From contig DEZB01000050.1 of NCBI GenBank assembly GCA_002364735.1, positions 62,001-126,000 on the forward strand: a DNA stretch of 64,000 nt, given 5' to 3'. Both the position numbers and the translations under genes were made by a program. The stretch is from Bacteroidales bacterium UBA3143 (GTDB lineage Bacteria; Bacteroidota; Bacteroidia; Bacteroidales; Dysgonomonadaceae). Position 1 is the first letter of the stretch. Each line of letters starts with the position of its first letter. Positions 52,461-60,856 of the stretch are shown piece by piece. The notes beneath the pieces are model-generated. The model was not told the DNA's origin. It did not search any database and saw nothing but the letters and a program-made list of their open reading frames with translations.

Positions 52461-52479
52461 ATTGCATGCTGCATGCAAT
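52461..52479. promoter_or_regulatory. Perfect 19-bp palindrome ATTGCATGC-T-GCATGCAAT
   Basis: ATTGCATGC (52461-52469), a single T, and GCATGCAAT (52471-52479). A short symmetrical site of this kind suits a dimeric DNA-binding protein. It lies in the gap between traQ and ardC, 45 bases before the ardC stop codon. No regulator is assigned. Confidence 0.4.
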
Positions 52480-52523
52480 CACAATTAAAATACTGCACTG
52501 AATAATAGTTTGAGAAGTGACTT

Positions 52524-53534
52524 TTAAATTATCACTCTTTCTCTTTCTCTTATCTGTCTAATCTCTGAAGTGTTTTGCATATTTACATGTTCAATAATAT
52601 AATTACTTGCTTTTACCACATCATCCAATACACTAAAAACAAAATCCGGAGATTGTTTTAATACCTTTATCCAGCCATTTAAGTAAGTAACACTCTCTAT
52701 GCTCGGCTCAGCAAATATGCTCAATTGCGTACCTACAAATGCAGCTGTAAGCTCTGCTATTATCTCTTCGCGTGAATAATCATTGTCTCCATAGACTTTA
52801 CCCATTGTTCTGTTTAATCGTTCTTCTTTAGCCGAACAATGCGTCATTTCGTGCAAAAGTACGTGATAAAAGTTATGATGATTAGGAAATTGATTTTTAA
52901 CAGGACAAACAATCAAATCATCACTTGGAGAATAATAAGCCCGGTTTTGTTTCTTTAAAATTATATCGCATACCCATGAATTATCTTCAATCATTCTATC
53001 CAATTGGAGACTATTAAACAGTGTATCAACTGTAAACTCACTCTCTGTAGAATTAAACTTATCAACCAATTTCTTAAATTCATCTTCATAAACAAATGCA
53101 AAATTTGTTTGGTCAAGATTAAATACGTTATAATTTTTCAGATAAGATATCAAACGCCAATCCTTTTTCTCTTCGTCAGTTAGTAAGTTATAATCGTCTA
53201 TATTTATTCTTTTGTTGTTTTCTCGATAGTGCACAAGAAAGTTTTTATAATATATCGGAAATGATTTTTCATTTTTGGTAATCTTAATTTCAAGTTCTCT
53301 ACATTGATTAAATGTCAAAAACAGGGGTGTTTTATATCCTTCCCATGAACATGCAAGTAATAAGAGAAAAGCATTTCCACTGGTATATTTACGCCCCGTA
53401 TAATTTTGTGGATAAAAATTTATTTTACCACCTACATCAAACCAGGGTTTTTCCCATTTCTCGGATTTCATCTCTTCCATTTTTCTTATCAGAATATCGG
53501 CAAATCTTTCTGCTAATTGATTATTTGTTTTCAT
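52524..53534 (-). CDS. ArdC-like antirestriction protein (ssDNA-binding plus zincin-like domain)
   Basis: A 336-residue protein, from MKTNNQLAERF (ATG 53534; the open frame extends upstream without support). The N-terminal part (FADILIRKMEEMKSEKWEKPWFD ... YTGRKYTSGNAFLLLLACSWEGYKTPLFLTFNQC) is the ArdC ssDNA-binding domain. The C-terminal part is a zincin-like metallopeptidase domain with HVLLHEMTHCSAKEERL (HExxH with distal Glu in EEIIAELTAAF). ArdC-type proteins protect incoming ssDNA of conjugative elements from restriction. Convergent to the tra operon. Confidence 0.85.
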   Translation of the reverse strand: MKTNNQLAERFADILIRKMEEMKSEKWEKPWFDVGGKINFYPQNYTGRKYTSGNAFLLLLACSWEGYKTPLFLTFNQCRELEIKITKNEKSFPIYYKNFLVHYRENNKRINIDDYNLLTDEEKKDWRLISYLKNYNVFNLDQTNFAFVYEDEFKKLVDKFNSTESEFTVDTLFNSLQLDRMIEDNSWVCDIILKKQNRAYYSPSDDLIVCPVKNQFPNHHNFYHVLLHEMTHCSAKEERLNRTMGKVYGDNDYSREEIIAELTAAFVGTQLSIFAEPSIESVTYLNGWIKVLKQSPDFVFSVLDDVVKASNYIIEHVNMQNTSEIRQIRERERVII

Positions 53535-53694
53535 AATGTTGAATTTTGAATGTTGTTGAATATTTTTTAATGCGGTACATATCTTAAGGGGGAGTTTTTG
53601 TTTTCTATCCATTTTATGTTTTCCGCTAAATTGACTTTTTTTTAATGCGTTCATCATAGAGCCGTCGGGGTATGTTTTTTGTTTAAGGCTATAA

Positions 53695-53819
53695 AAAGTT
53701 GCAGTTTAGCGGAATGCAAGGTTTTTATGAAAAATACACTCGCCCAAAGGGAAAGAGGAAGATTTTTATTAAAACCACCAGGGCTCGACCTTGCAAAAGC
53801 TAAACTGCGAGATAACTTT
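53695..53819. other. Long three-segment hairpin upstream of ardC
   Basis: AAAGTT (53695-53700) pairs with AACTTT (53814-53819), GCAGTTTAGC (53701-53710) with GCTAAACTGC (53799-53808), and TGCAAGG (53715-53721) with CCTTGCA (53789-53795). The arms are separated only by short bulges, so they stack to a 125-base hairpin with a large loop. An open frame at 53679-53891 crosses it and is probably spurious. A structured RNA or DNA-processing element is possible. Confidence 0.55.
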
Positions 53820-54175
53820 GCCGAAAAACAAAAACACCCCGTAAGGATGTGTAGATACGTATCGAGGAAATTTAGGTACTGGAAAACATAATAAGGATAG
53901 TAGTAATCAATATACCTCTCTCCCCGCTTGGGGGTTTAAAACTCGGAACACAAACTTAACTATCCATTGAAAAGCAGATACAGAAAACGAATATCAGAAA
54001 TGGAGCGAAAATCCGTTCATATCCGAGTATTCGGTAGTGAAAAGGATTTTTCAGCGAAATGGATGAGCTTGGTTTTCCTGCTGCTTTCACATCAAAGACT
54101 TTTGAGAGTAGCCTGCGAAGCGAATAGGTCTTGTGAAATTCAATGGATGGTTAGGTGTAAAGTTCCGACAATAAA
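53820..54175. other. Gene-free stretch before the tandem RNA units
   Basis: About 350 bases without a supported gene; the open frame at 53967-54182 has no recognisable features. A CCCCGCTTGGGG hairpin lies at about 53932. The stretch ends at the hairpin 54176-54215. Confidence 0.4.
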
Positions 54176-54215
54176 AAAGTGATGTAGTCTTGTTGGAAAC
54201 AAGGCTCATCACTTT
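54176..54215 (+). terminator. Terminator-like hairpin before the tandem units
   Basis: AAAGTGATG (54176-54184) pairs with CATCACTTT (54207-54215), with CTTGTT/AACAAG paired inside; CTAAATTC follows. The same position relative to the repeated units is taken by hairpins at the end of unit 1 and unit 2. Confidence 0.5.
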
Positions 54216-54469
54216 CTAAATTCATCAGCATTACAACTTCTGAAGTAAACCTAAAACATTATTTCTTCAGATAAACTAAAAGGCTACATCAAAAAACTAT
54301 GTTGCTATGGAGAGAAGGGTGCTATCCTGTTTACGGATAGTGTGCCGAAACGGAATAGCAACATTGTTTTGTAGCCGCTTTTCAACAACCTCTTTTCAAG
54401 AAAAAAAATGAATTGGAAAGTGGTTGGGGAATTAATAACTTCTTGAACAAATTGGAAGAGTTCCTTTCT
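54216..54469 (+). ncRNA. Tandem structured RNA, unit 1
   Basis: A unit of about 250 bases. Stems: GGCTACA (54282-54288) / TGTAGCC (54370-54376); a 10-bp stem ATGTTGCTAT (54299-54308) / ATAGCAACAT (54355-54364); CTATCC (54322-54327) / GGATAG (54335-54340). It ends with a weak hairpin TTCTT (54440-54444) / AAGAG (54456-54460) followed by TTCCTTTCT. It is a diverged tandem duplicate of unit 2. Stems are kept while loops differ. Strand is assumed from the T-rich ends. Confidence 0.6.
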
Positions 54470-54706
54470 AAATCCATCAGCATTAATCCTACAGTAAACC
54501 TAAATCATTACTTCTATAAACAAACTAAAAGGCTACATCAAAAAACCATGTTACAATGTAGGGAAGGGTTCTATCCTGTTTACGGATAGTGTACCGAAAC
54601 GAAATAGCAACACATTGTTTTGTAGCCGCTTTTCAAGAAAAGAAATGAATTGGAATGAGGATGTTGGATTAATAACGTCTTATACAAATTGTAAGACTTT
54701 CTTTCT
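54470..54706 (+). ncRNA. Tandem structured RNA, unit 2
   Basis: Similar to unit 1 over most of its length, starting with AATCCATCAGCATTA. Closing stem GGCTACA (54531-54537) / TGTAGCC (54621-54627); the internal stem shifts to ACAATGT (54553-54559) / ACATTGT (54612-54618); CTATCC (54571-54576) / GGATAG (54584-54589) is retained. It ends with a perfect GTCTTA (54677-54682) / TAAGAC (54692-54697) hairpin and TTTCTTTCT, a good terminator. The changed but still paired internal stem supports a selected structure. No known family recognised. Confidence 0.62.
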
Positions 54707-54926
54707 GACCCATAAAAATATAATATTCGATACTTTTATAATTTTGAGTTCATTTTGACACCGTGATTTTATCCACTGTTTATTGTTAAAGGTGGAGGGT
54801 ATGAAATGTAGCGGATTTCAAGGTGATTATCTTGCAACCACAAAAGTTTTTTATATTCACAGACCTTTGAGTTACCACTTCACCTGCTATTGCTCTTATA
54901 CAATGTTGGGCAATCGTGCTTTATTC

Positions 54927-55568
54927 CTAACCTCCGAGGGTAACATCCTGCTCCTTGTACCATTTCAAAGCATTGTAAAAATGTTCAGGCATAAAATCCG
55001 GCCAATACTCCTCCAGTATATAGAAATCTGAATAAATTGATTGAACCGGCAGAAAGCCACTTAAACGTCTTCGACCGCCCCAACGTATGATAAGATCTAC
55101 CCTGGAAATATCAAAAGATTTAATATGATTCGTAATGTTTTTCTGTGACGCATCTGCTAATTTCAAATTATTTAAGTCCCATTCCCAGCCATAATTAACC
55201 AAAAAATTAACTTTAATTCCTCCTTTGCCAAAGATCTTCCGTGTCGTGAATTTTTGGAGTTCCGTTGGAAACATGAGCGATTCCGAATCGCCTACGACCA
55301 ACAATTCTGCATCTTCTTTTGATAAAATACTTACCGCATGAATGCAGGCATCAGTGAAGGCTTGTCTTTGTATTGTTTGTCTTTTAGTATTATCTGTAGT
55401 GAATCCGTAATAAGTTACTTCCTTAATTCCTGCCTCTTTGCATAATTTAAAAAGTGCCAGACCCGGGTCTATACCACATCTATAACCTTCTTTCTTCTTC
55501 ATTTGGTGGACTTCGGCCCATCTTCTGTTTCCATCAGGAATTATTCCGATATGTTTTGGTAATCTCAT
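54927..55568 (-). CDS. Undecaprenyl-diphosphate-synthase-family prenyltransferase paralogue
   Basis: A 213-residue cis-prenyltransferase. N-terminus HIGIIPDGNRRWAE (the catalytic Asp in PDGNRRW is kept, though typical enzymes read MDGNGRW), YYGFTTDNTKRQ in the middle, and RWGGRRRLSGFLPVQSIYSDFYILEEYWPDF at the end, corresponding to the substrate-binding RTGGE..RISNF..WQ motif of the family. It is shorter than housekeeping UppS (about 245 residues), and the Glu in RTGGE is replaced by Arg. An accessory copy on a mobile element is unusual; its product could be a different chain length. Confidence 0.82.
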   Translation of the reverse strand: MRLPKHIGIIPDGNRRWAEVHQMKKKEGYRCGIDPGLALFKLCKEAGIKEVTYYGFTTDNTKRQTIQRQAFTDACIHAVSILSKEDAELLVVGDSESLMFPTELQKFTTRKIFGKGGIKVNFLVNYGWEWDLNNLKLADASQKNITNHIKSFDISRVDLIIRWGGRRRLSGFLPVQSIYSDFYILEEYWPDFMPEHFYNALKWYKEQDVTLGG

Positions 55569-55736
55569 TTGCTTTTATTTAATAATGTCTTTTGAGAGGG
55601 AAAGGTGGCAAAGTTATGACAATAGTTGTATTTAGTTTTGATTTATTTCAGTTGTACGCTTTTGTTGTCATAAAACCATTGTTCAGGAGTTTTTGTCAAA
55701 ATTAATTTCTTGCAGTCAGTTTGATGTTAGCATGTT

Positions 55737-55867
55737 GCCTAACGGCATGGCTATGCGCAGGTAGGGATTTTTAGCAATTAACTTCCCACGAAGAATTGAA
55801 CTTTAAATTTAGCACTTACCTATCATACGAAGAACGAAACTCCTGCTTGCGTATAGGTTATGTTGGC
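55737..55867 (-). other. attC-like palindromic site behind the GHKL ATPase gene
   Basis: On the minus strand the ATPase stop (55882) is followed by a region whose ends are imperfect inverted repeats: GCCAACATAACCTATACGC ... down to the core-like GTTAGGC (plus-strand GCCTAAC at 55737-55743). Inner segments also pair (AGGTAGG / CTTACCT). The length (about 131 bases), the position just past a stop codon, and the canonical GTTAGGC core resemble an integron attC site. The other end is not canonical, and no integrase or attI is visible. Confidence 0.45.
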
Positions 55868-55881
55868 TGCTGGGCTTCTTA

Positions 55882-57534
55882 TTATTCGAGTAGTATTTTG
55901 ATTCGAGCTTTTATGTTTTCGTATGTGGTATTTAGGCTTTGCTTTGCAATTTGTGTAAGTATTGCAGTATGTGCAACAGCATCTCTTACGGGCTTATATG
56001 TTTTGGCATCTCTTGAAATTCCTGCCTGTCTTAACTGGTCAGTAGGTTTATCAACGAAATTTGCTAAATCATCCATAGAAAAATATAGCAAATCATTTGC
56101 ATTTTGTCTTATCTCAAAACTAATATTTGCTACATTTTTGGCGGCACTTTCTTTTTTCTTGTACTTTGTTAAGTTATTGGTCGCTTCTGGCGAAAGAGTT
56201 AGACGTTTATGTTTGATATATTTTCTTAAAAGATTTTCAGCAACGAAACACTCTGCGTATGATGATAAATTATATTGAGCATCATCACTTAGTGAGTTTA
56301 CCCAATCGTCAACATTACTTCTATTTGCTGAAGATTTGGGCGGAACGAAATCATCAACAACTGTATTGAAAAGTTCTTTTGATTTTCTTTCTTTTTTGGT
56401 CATTCGTGTCGTGTTTTCCGAATCACCGTCCTGTCTTAATTCAACACGCCATTTATCCCAATCTTCAATTATTCTTTTCATTATATTTCCTTTCAAGTCT
56501 GAAAGTAGCAACTGAAAAAGTGGATCGTCAGCAATAACGCCTTCTCTGCTACTGGTGAATCTGTCTTTTTCGCCATCTAAACTATCAAAGTGAATTTGAC
56601 CGTAAATGTAGCTTTCTACAAGTCTAGCCGATGGTATATGTTTTAAGAGATCTTTCTCTCTTAATCTCCCGTTTACATATAAGTCTAATGAAACCTTTTC
56701 TTGGGTATTTCTAATTTTCAAGTACTTTGGTTCAATAACTGATGCGATGAATCCTTTTATACTTAAAGATGATGTTAGTTTTTCGTACCTTTTAATATGG
56801 TCATTTGTAATTGATATTTTATCCTTGAGATAAGGATCATCAATTGAATTTATCTGCCAAACAAATTGCGTGCTTTGAGATAAATCATTTAGCTCATTTA
56901 AAGTAATTGGGTCGTCATTTAACGTAATGTTAAAGGAGTTGTCAATTAATGAAAACCTGAAAAATAAAGCAATAAGTTTACGAATATATTCAATTCGATT
57001 TCTTATTCCATCGTTTATAACTTCAAAGTAAATAATAGTTCCTTGTTCAAAGTTGTCAATGTGTTTGCCAAATAATTTGGTATTCACATTTTCTAATGGG
57101 TATTGTTGTGGATTTAAATCATCATTTATTGCACTGTCCAAACCCGAATTGTCAATAACACCGCCTACAAAATTTGAATCTTTAGTTTTTGATAAAATGT
57201 GAATTCTTTTAGCACATGAAAGTAATGCAAGCTTTCCAATTCCTTTACGACCTATAAACGGTCTTTGTAGATTAGATTTTTCAGCACCGTCTTTTCTTTT
57301 TGAATATCCAATCTTCAAGAATTTATTTTGAAAATCATCAGTCGTCATGCCTTCCCCATCATCTTTGATAATTAGATGATTATTTTCTCTGTCAATATAT
57401 ATCCAAACATTTTTAGCATCTGCATCCCAAGAATTAGAAATTGCTTCACCAAGAACGGTAATGAAGTTTCTGTAAAGATTTCTGCCTAAGTGATTTAATA
57501 CACTTAATGAAATATTAAATGTGAATTTATCCAT
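55882..57534 (-). CDS. GHKL (Hsp90/MutL/MORC-like) ATPase of a restriction-modification pair
   Basis: A 550-residue protein. The N-terminal GHKL ATPase has motif I LGEAISNSWDADAKNVWI, motif II IIKDDGEGMTTDDF and motif III FIGRKGIGKLALLSCA. The middle is a transducer-like domain; the C-terminus is helical with a Lys/Arg-rich stretch. Such MORC/MutL-like ATPases next to C5-cytosine methyltransferases are a known theme in restriction systems. It overlaps the methyltransferase gene by 8 bases. No nuclease domain is seen in it or downstream. Confidence 0.85.
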   Translation of the reverse strand: MDKFTFNISLSVLNHLGRNLYRNFITVLGEAISNSWDADAKNVWIYIDRENNHLIIKDDGEGMTTDDFQNKFLKIGYSKRKDGAEKSNLQRPFIGRKGIGKLALLSCAKRIHILSKTKDSNFVGGVIDNSGLDSAINDDLNPQQYPLENVNTKLFGKHIDNFEQGTIIYFEVINDGIRNRIEYIRKLIALFFRFSLIDNSFNITLNDDPITLNELNDLSQSTQFVWQINSIDDPYLKDKISITNDHIKRYEKLTSSLSIKGFIASVIEPKYLKIRNTQEKVSLDLYVNGRLREKDLLKHIPSARLVESYIYGQIHFDSLDGEKDRFTSSREGVIADDPLFQLLLSDLKGNIMKRIIEDWDKWRVELRQDGDSENTTRMTKKERKSKELFNTVVDDFVPPKSSANRSNVDDWVNSLSDDAQYNLSSYAECFVAENLLRKYIKHKRLTLSPEATNNLTKYKKKESAAKNVANISFEIRQNANDLLYFSMDDLANFVDKPTDQLRQAGISRDAKTYKPVRDAVAHTAILTQIAKQSLNTTYENIKARIKILLE

Positions 57535-58618
57535 TTTTAATCTCTTTTAGGTGTTTCAATATACTTTTACCGATTGCAAACCCAAGATTTACTGGAACTG
57601 CATTTCCAATGTGAGTACCTATCCGAGTTAAAAAAACTTCATTGTTTTTTTCAACGAATTTATAATTGGCAGGAAAACTTTGAAGTATAGAAGCTTCTCG
57701 AATTGTTAAAGCTCTATCTTGTTCTGGGTGACCAAAACGTCCTGTTCCGTAATTGTAAAACTGTGTTGTAATCGTAGGTGCAGGTTCATCCCATGACATT
57801 CTACCATAAACGGCTTTGTAAGTCTTACCTGATTCTTTTTTGTGACAATCTAACCTAAGATTTTCGTCCCAATCTTCCCAAGTGCCATTAGGTACTGACG
57901 ATTTAATTCTCTTTAGGTTTATCTCTGTTAATTTAGTAGTGAAATGCAGTTTGTCCGTTTGGCTTTTTTCGCCACTTATTACAGGTTCTAAATGAGCTAT
58001 TGCGTCACGCACTGTTCTGTATTTGTCTTTTGTGTGTGTGGGAGGAATTACTTCGATATTACCAAGTCGAGAAGCAAGTAAAACAAGCCTTCTTCTTTTT
58101 TGAGGGATGCCATAATCTGGACAATAAATGTTTTTATAATTCACATTGTATGCAAGTTCTTCGAGTTGGGATACGAAATCTTTGAAGACTTGTTTGTTTG
58201 ATAAGTTGGTAACATTCTCCATTGAAATAATATCAGGAGTTGTTTCTGAAACTAATCTAATAAATTCATTCAATAAGTTCCATTTGTTGCCCTGCTCTTT
58301 ACCTTTTACTTTATTAGCGTGAGTAGAGAATGGTTGGCAAGGTGCACACCCAACCAAAACTTTAATTTCATCGTCTTTCCAATATTCTTTGATTTGTTCC
58401 CCTGTTACTTTGGAAATATCTGCGCCGATAAACTTTGCTTTATTGTTTACTTCATAAGCATATTTACAGCTTTTATCTAAATCAACTCCTGCTCGAACTA
58501 TTATGCCGGATTTTTTTAGTCCGTGAGTCAGACCACCCACACCACAGAATAAGTCAACCCCTGAAACTTTAGGAGCAGTGTATTTTCTCGCTTTTCTTGT
58601 TGTCTCTTTTGTTGTCAT
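57527..58618 (-). CDS. dcm: DNA (cytosine-5) methyltransferase
   Basis: A 363-residue C5-MTase with motif I VDLFCGVGGLTHGLK, motif IV with the catalytic Cys GCAPCQPFS, motif VI MENVTNL, motif VIII QKRRRLVLLAS, and motifs IX/X (LTIREASILQSFPANYKF, IGNAVPVNLGFAIGKS). The target-recognition region lies between motifs VIII and IX. It is transcribed ahead of the GHKL ATPase gene and protects the host DNA; its sequence specificity cannot be read from the sequence. Confidence 0.93.
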   Translation of the reverse strand: MTTKETTRKARKYTAPKVSGVDLFCGVGGLTHGLKKSGIIVRAGVDLDKSCKYAYEVNNKAKFIGADISKVTGEQIKEYWKDDEIKVLVGCAPCQPFSTHANKVKGKEQGNKWNLLNEFIRLVSETTPDIISMENVTNLSNKQVFKDFVSQLEELAYNVNYKNIYCPDYGIPQKRRRLVLLASRLGNIEVIPPTHTKDKYRTVRDAIAHLEPVISGEKSQTDKLHFTTKLTEINLKRIKSSVPNGTWEDWDENLRLDCHKKESGKTYKAVYGRMSWDEPAPTITTQFYNYGTGRFGHPEQDRALTIREASILQSFPANYKFVEKNNEVFLTRIGTHIGNAVPVNLGFAIGKSILKHLKEIKNG

Positions 58619-58621
58619 ATT

Positions 58622-59170
58622 TATTCAAATGTCGCAAATATATTGATGAATGTCGGCTTTTTTTACCTTGCAAACAACGTCTTATTTACCCAACTTTTCT
58701 TTTAAACATTCGTATATACATTTAAATATTCGATATTATACGCAATAATAATCTATTTCAAAATTCACATTTCAAAAGTAAGCAATTAAACATTAAAAAT
58801 AAAATGAAATGCTGAAAAGTTGATATATTGTGTCTTATCTAAAATCTTAAAATAGCTTTTATATATTATCGTTATTTTTCAAGTATCAAAAATGTTCTGG
58901 TTACAAATTATAAATAAATGTAGTAACCCTAAATCTGAGTTACATTCAGACATAAATATTTATGTTTACCATTTCTTGCAAATCGCTCCTTGTAGTCGAT
59001 TTTATAGTTTTATTGGTAAATATATTTCATGAGCCGATTAGTTTAGTTAATCGACTCATTGTTAATTTACACACTATATATTGTGAGTTATTGAATTTAT
59101 ATCATCATCACCCTCATGTTGTATTGTTAATTACATTTCAATTCTGCAAACTAATGTAACACTAATTTTG
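58622..59170. other. AT-rich gap between divergent methyltransferase and type III mod genes
   Basis: About 550 bases with no supported gene (the frame at 58962-59159 is implausible). A -7-like element TATATTTG for the dcm gene lies on the minus strand (plus-strand 58635-58642). A hairpin TGAGCCGATTA (59030-59040) / TAATCGACTCA (59048-59058) with one mismatch lies in the middle; it may be a terminator or regulator site. Confidence 0.45.
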
Positions 59171-59178
59171 TATATTTG
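59171..59178 (+). promoter_or_regulatory. Putative -7 element of the type III mod gene
   Basis: TATATTTG matches TAnnTTTG and lies 28 bases before the ATG at 59206, which supports that start over the TTG at 59176. The -33 element is not clear. Confidence 0.45.
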
Positions 59179-59205
59179 CATGAACAAAAAAAGAACAACA
59201 ATAAT

Positions 59206-60852
59206 ATGCCAACACTCCATTGGATAGGAAAAGAGAAAGTTATTAATCACCATCAAGATGTGCCATACAGAGTTTTGGAACATAAATATGGTTTTACAGC
59301 TGATAAAGGTGAGCAAACAGAACCTATCGACTGCGGAAACAAAATCATTCATGGTGATAACCTTGAAGCTCTGAAAAGTCTATTGCCCGAATATGAAGGG
59401 AAAATAAAATGTATATACATTGACCCTCCATACAATACTGGAAACGAAAGTTGGGTGTATAACGATAATGTAAACCATCCTAAAATCAAAAAATGGTTGG
59501 GAGAAGTGGTTGGTAAAGAAAGTGAAGATCTGACTCGTCACGACAAGTGGTTGTGTATGATGTATCCTCGGTTGAAGCTTCTGCATAAACTATTGGCTAA
59601 CGATGGTGCTATTTTTATCAGTATTGATGAAAATGAGATTATGCACTTACAACATTTATGCTCTGAAATATTTGGTTTATCTAATTACGTTGCTACTTTA
59701 ACTGTAATAGTCAAACCAGAAGGTAGGCGATATGGTTTTTTTGCAAAAACACATGAATATATTTTAGTTTTCAGTAAGAATAAATCTGAATTGCAATTAA
59801 ATGAAATTCAAACTGAAGGAGCAGAGTATAAATATTTTGACAATAATGGCGGTTTCAATTTAAAAGGTTTAAGAAACAGAAATGTGAAATCTTTCAATTC
59901 AACTAATCGCCCAAATCTTCGTTATCCTTTTTACGTTAATTCTGAAAATCCAGATAGCAATGATTTATTTGAAGTAAGTATAGAGCCAAAAAAAGGTTGG
60001 CTTGAAGTTTTTGCAAGTACTGTTGATGGTCTAGAAAGTGTATGGAGATGGGGAAGAGAAAAATCTATGAAGCAAAAAAATGATCTAGTTGCAAGATTAG
60101 GTGCTGATAGGGAAATTAGAATCTTCCAAAAAGAAAGAAGATTAACTCAAACAGCGAAAACCACTTGGGATAATAAAAACTTTCATTCTATAACTGGCAC
60201 TAGAGAATTGAGAAATATTTTAGGAAAATCTGTTTTTGAATTTCCTAAACCTGAAATGTTAATAAGGCAGATATTAAATATTGGAACGAATAAAAATAGG
60301 AAAGATATTGTTTTGGACTCCTTTGCAGGTTCTGGAACAACTGCTCATGCTGTTTTAAATCTTAATAAAAAAGATGGTGGTAATCGAAAATTTATTTTGC
60401 TTGAAATGGAAGATTATGCCAATGATATTACTGCTGAAAGAGTAAAGAGAGCTTCTAAAGGTTATGGAACAAACAAAGATATAGTTGAAGGTACAGGCGG
60501 TTCATTCGATTATTATGAATTGGGATTACCCCTATTTGACAAAGATCAAAACTTGAATGAGAAAGTAGCATTGGAAAAGATAAAAGAATATATCTGGTTT
60601 TCCGAAACAAGAACATCTTACATAGAACCCAATGCTGAAAAACACTTTTTAGGCAAAAAAGATGAATCAGTTTACTACTTCTTATATGAGAAAGACAGAT
60701 TGACAACATTGGATTATGACTCGTTGGAGCTGGTGCAAACAAAAGGTGAGCAGTATATCATATATGCAGATAATTGTCTTTTACCTAAAGAGTTTATGGC
60801 AAAGAAGAATATTATCTTCAAGAAAATACCACGGGATATAACAAGATTTTAA
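59206..60852 (+). CDS. mod: Type III restriction-modification methyltransferase (Mod)
   Basis: A 548-residue adenine-N6 methyltransferase of the beta class: catalytic motif IV CIYIDPPYNTGNESWVYND comes first (about residues 75-93), and SAM-binding motif I DSFAGSGTTAHAVL later (about 370-383). This order, and the target-recognition domain between (about 180-340), are typical of type III Mod subunits. Start at MPTLHWIG. It recognises and methylates one strand of an asymmetric site and is required for cleavage by Res. Only 4 bases separate it from rhuM. Confidence 0.92.
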   Translation: MPTLHWIGKEKVINHHQDVPYRVLEHKYGFTADKGEQTEPIDCGNKIIHGDNLEALKSLLPEYEGKIKCIYIDPPYNTGNESWVYNDNVNHPKIKKWLGEVVGKESEDLTRHDKWLCMMYPRLKLLHKLLANDGAIFISIDENEIMHLQHLCSEIFGLSNYVATLTVIVKPEGRRYGFFAKTHEYILVFSKNKSELQLNEIQTEGAEYKYFDNNGGFNLKGLRNRNVKSFNSTNRPNLRYPFYVNSENPDSNDLFEVSIEPKKGWLEVFASTVDGLESVWRWGREKSMKQKNDLVARLGADREIRIFQKERRLTQTAKTTWDNKNFHSITGTRELRNILGKSVFEFPKPEMLIRQILNIGTNKNRKDIVLDSFAGSGTTAHAVLNLNKKDGGNRKFILLEMEDYANDITAERVKRASKGYGTNKDIVEGTGGSFDYYELGLPLFDKDQNLNEKVALEKIKEYIWFSETRTSYIEPNAEKHFLGKKDESVYYFLYEKDRLTTLDYDSLELVQTKGEQYIIYADNCLLPKEFMAKKNIIFKKIPRDITRF

Positions 60853-60856
60853 AATT

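Noticed and set aside
53679..53891. 70-codon plus-strand frame
   Set aside because: It runs through the long hairpin 53695-53819, and its sequence shows no domain; the pairing explains the region better.
54216..54706. Insertion sequence or CRISPR interpretation of the two repeats
   Set aside because: There are only two tandem copies, no transposase frame, no terminal target duplication and no short repeat-spacer pattern.
54783..55031. 82-codon plus-strand frame
   Set aside because: It overlaps the 3' end of the prenyltransferase gene antisense and has no recognised features.
55796..56278. 160-codon plus-strand hydrophobic frame
   Set aside because: Antisense shadow of the GHKL ATPase gene and of the attC-like palindrome.
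58962..59159. 65-codon plus-strand frame between the two methyltransferase genes
   Set aside because: Very AT-rich, spans the hairpin at 59030-59058, no ribosome-binding site or motif.
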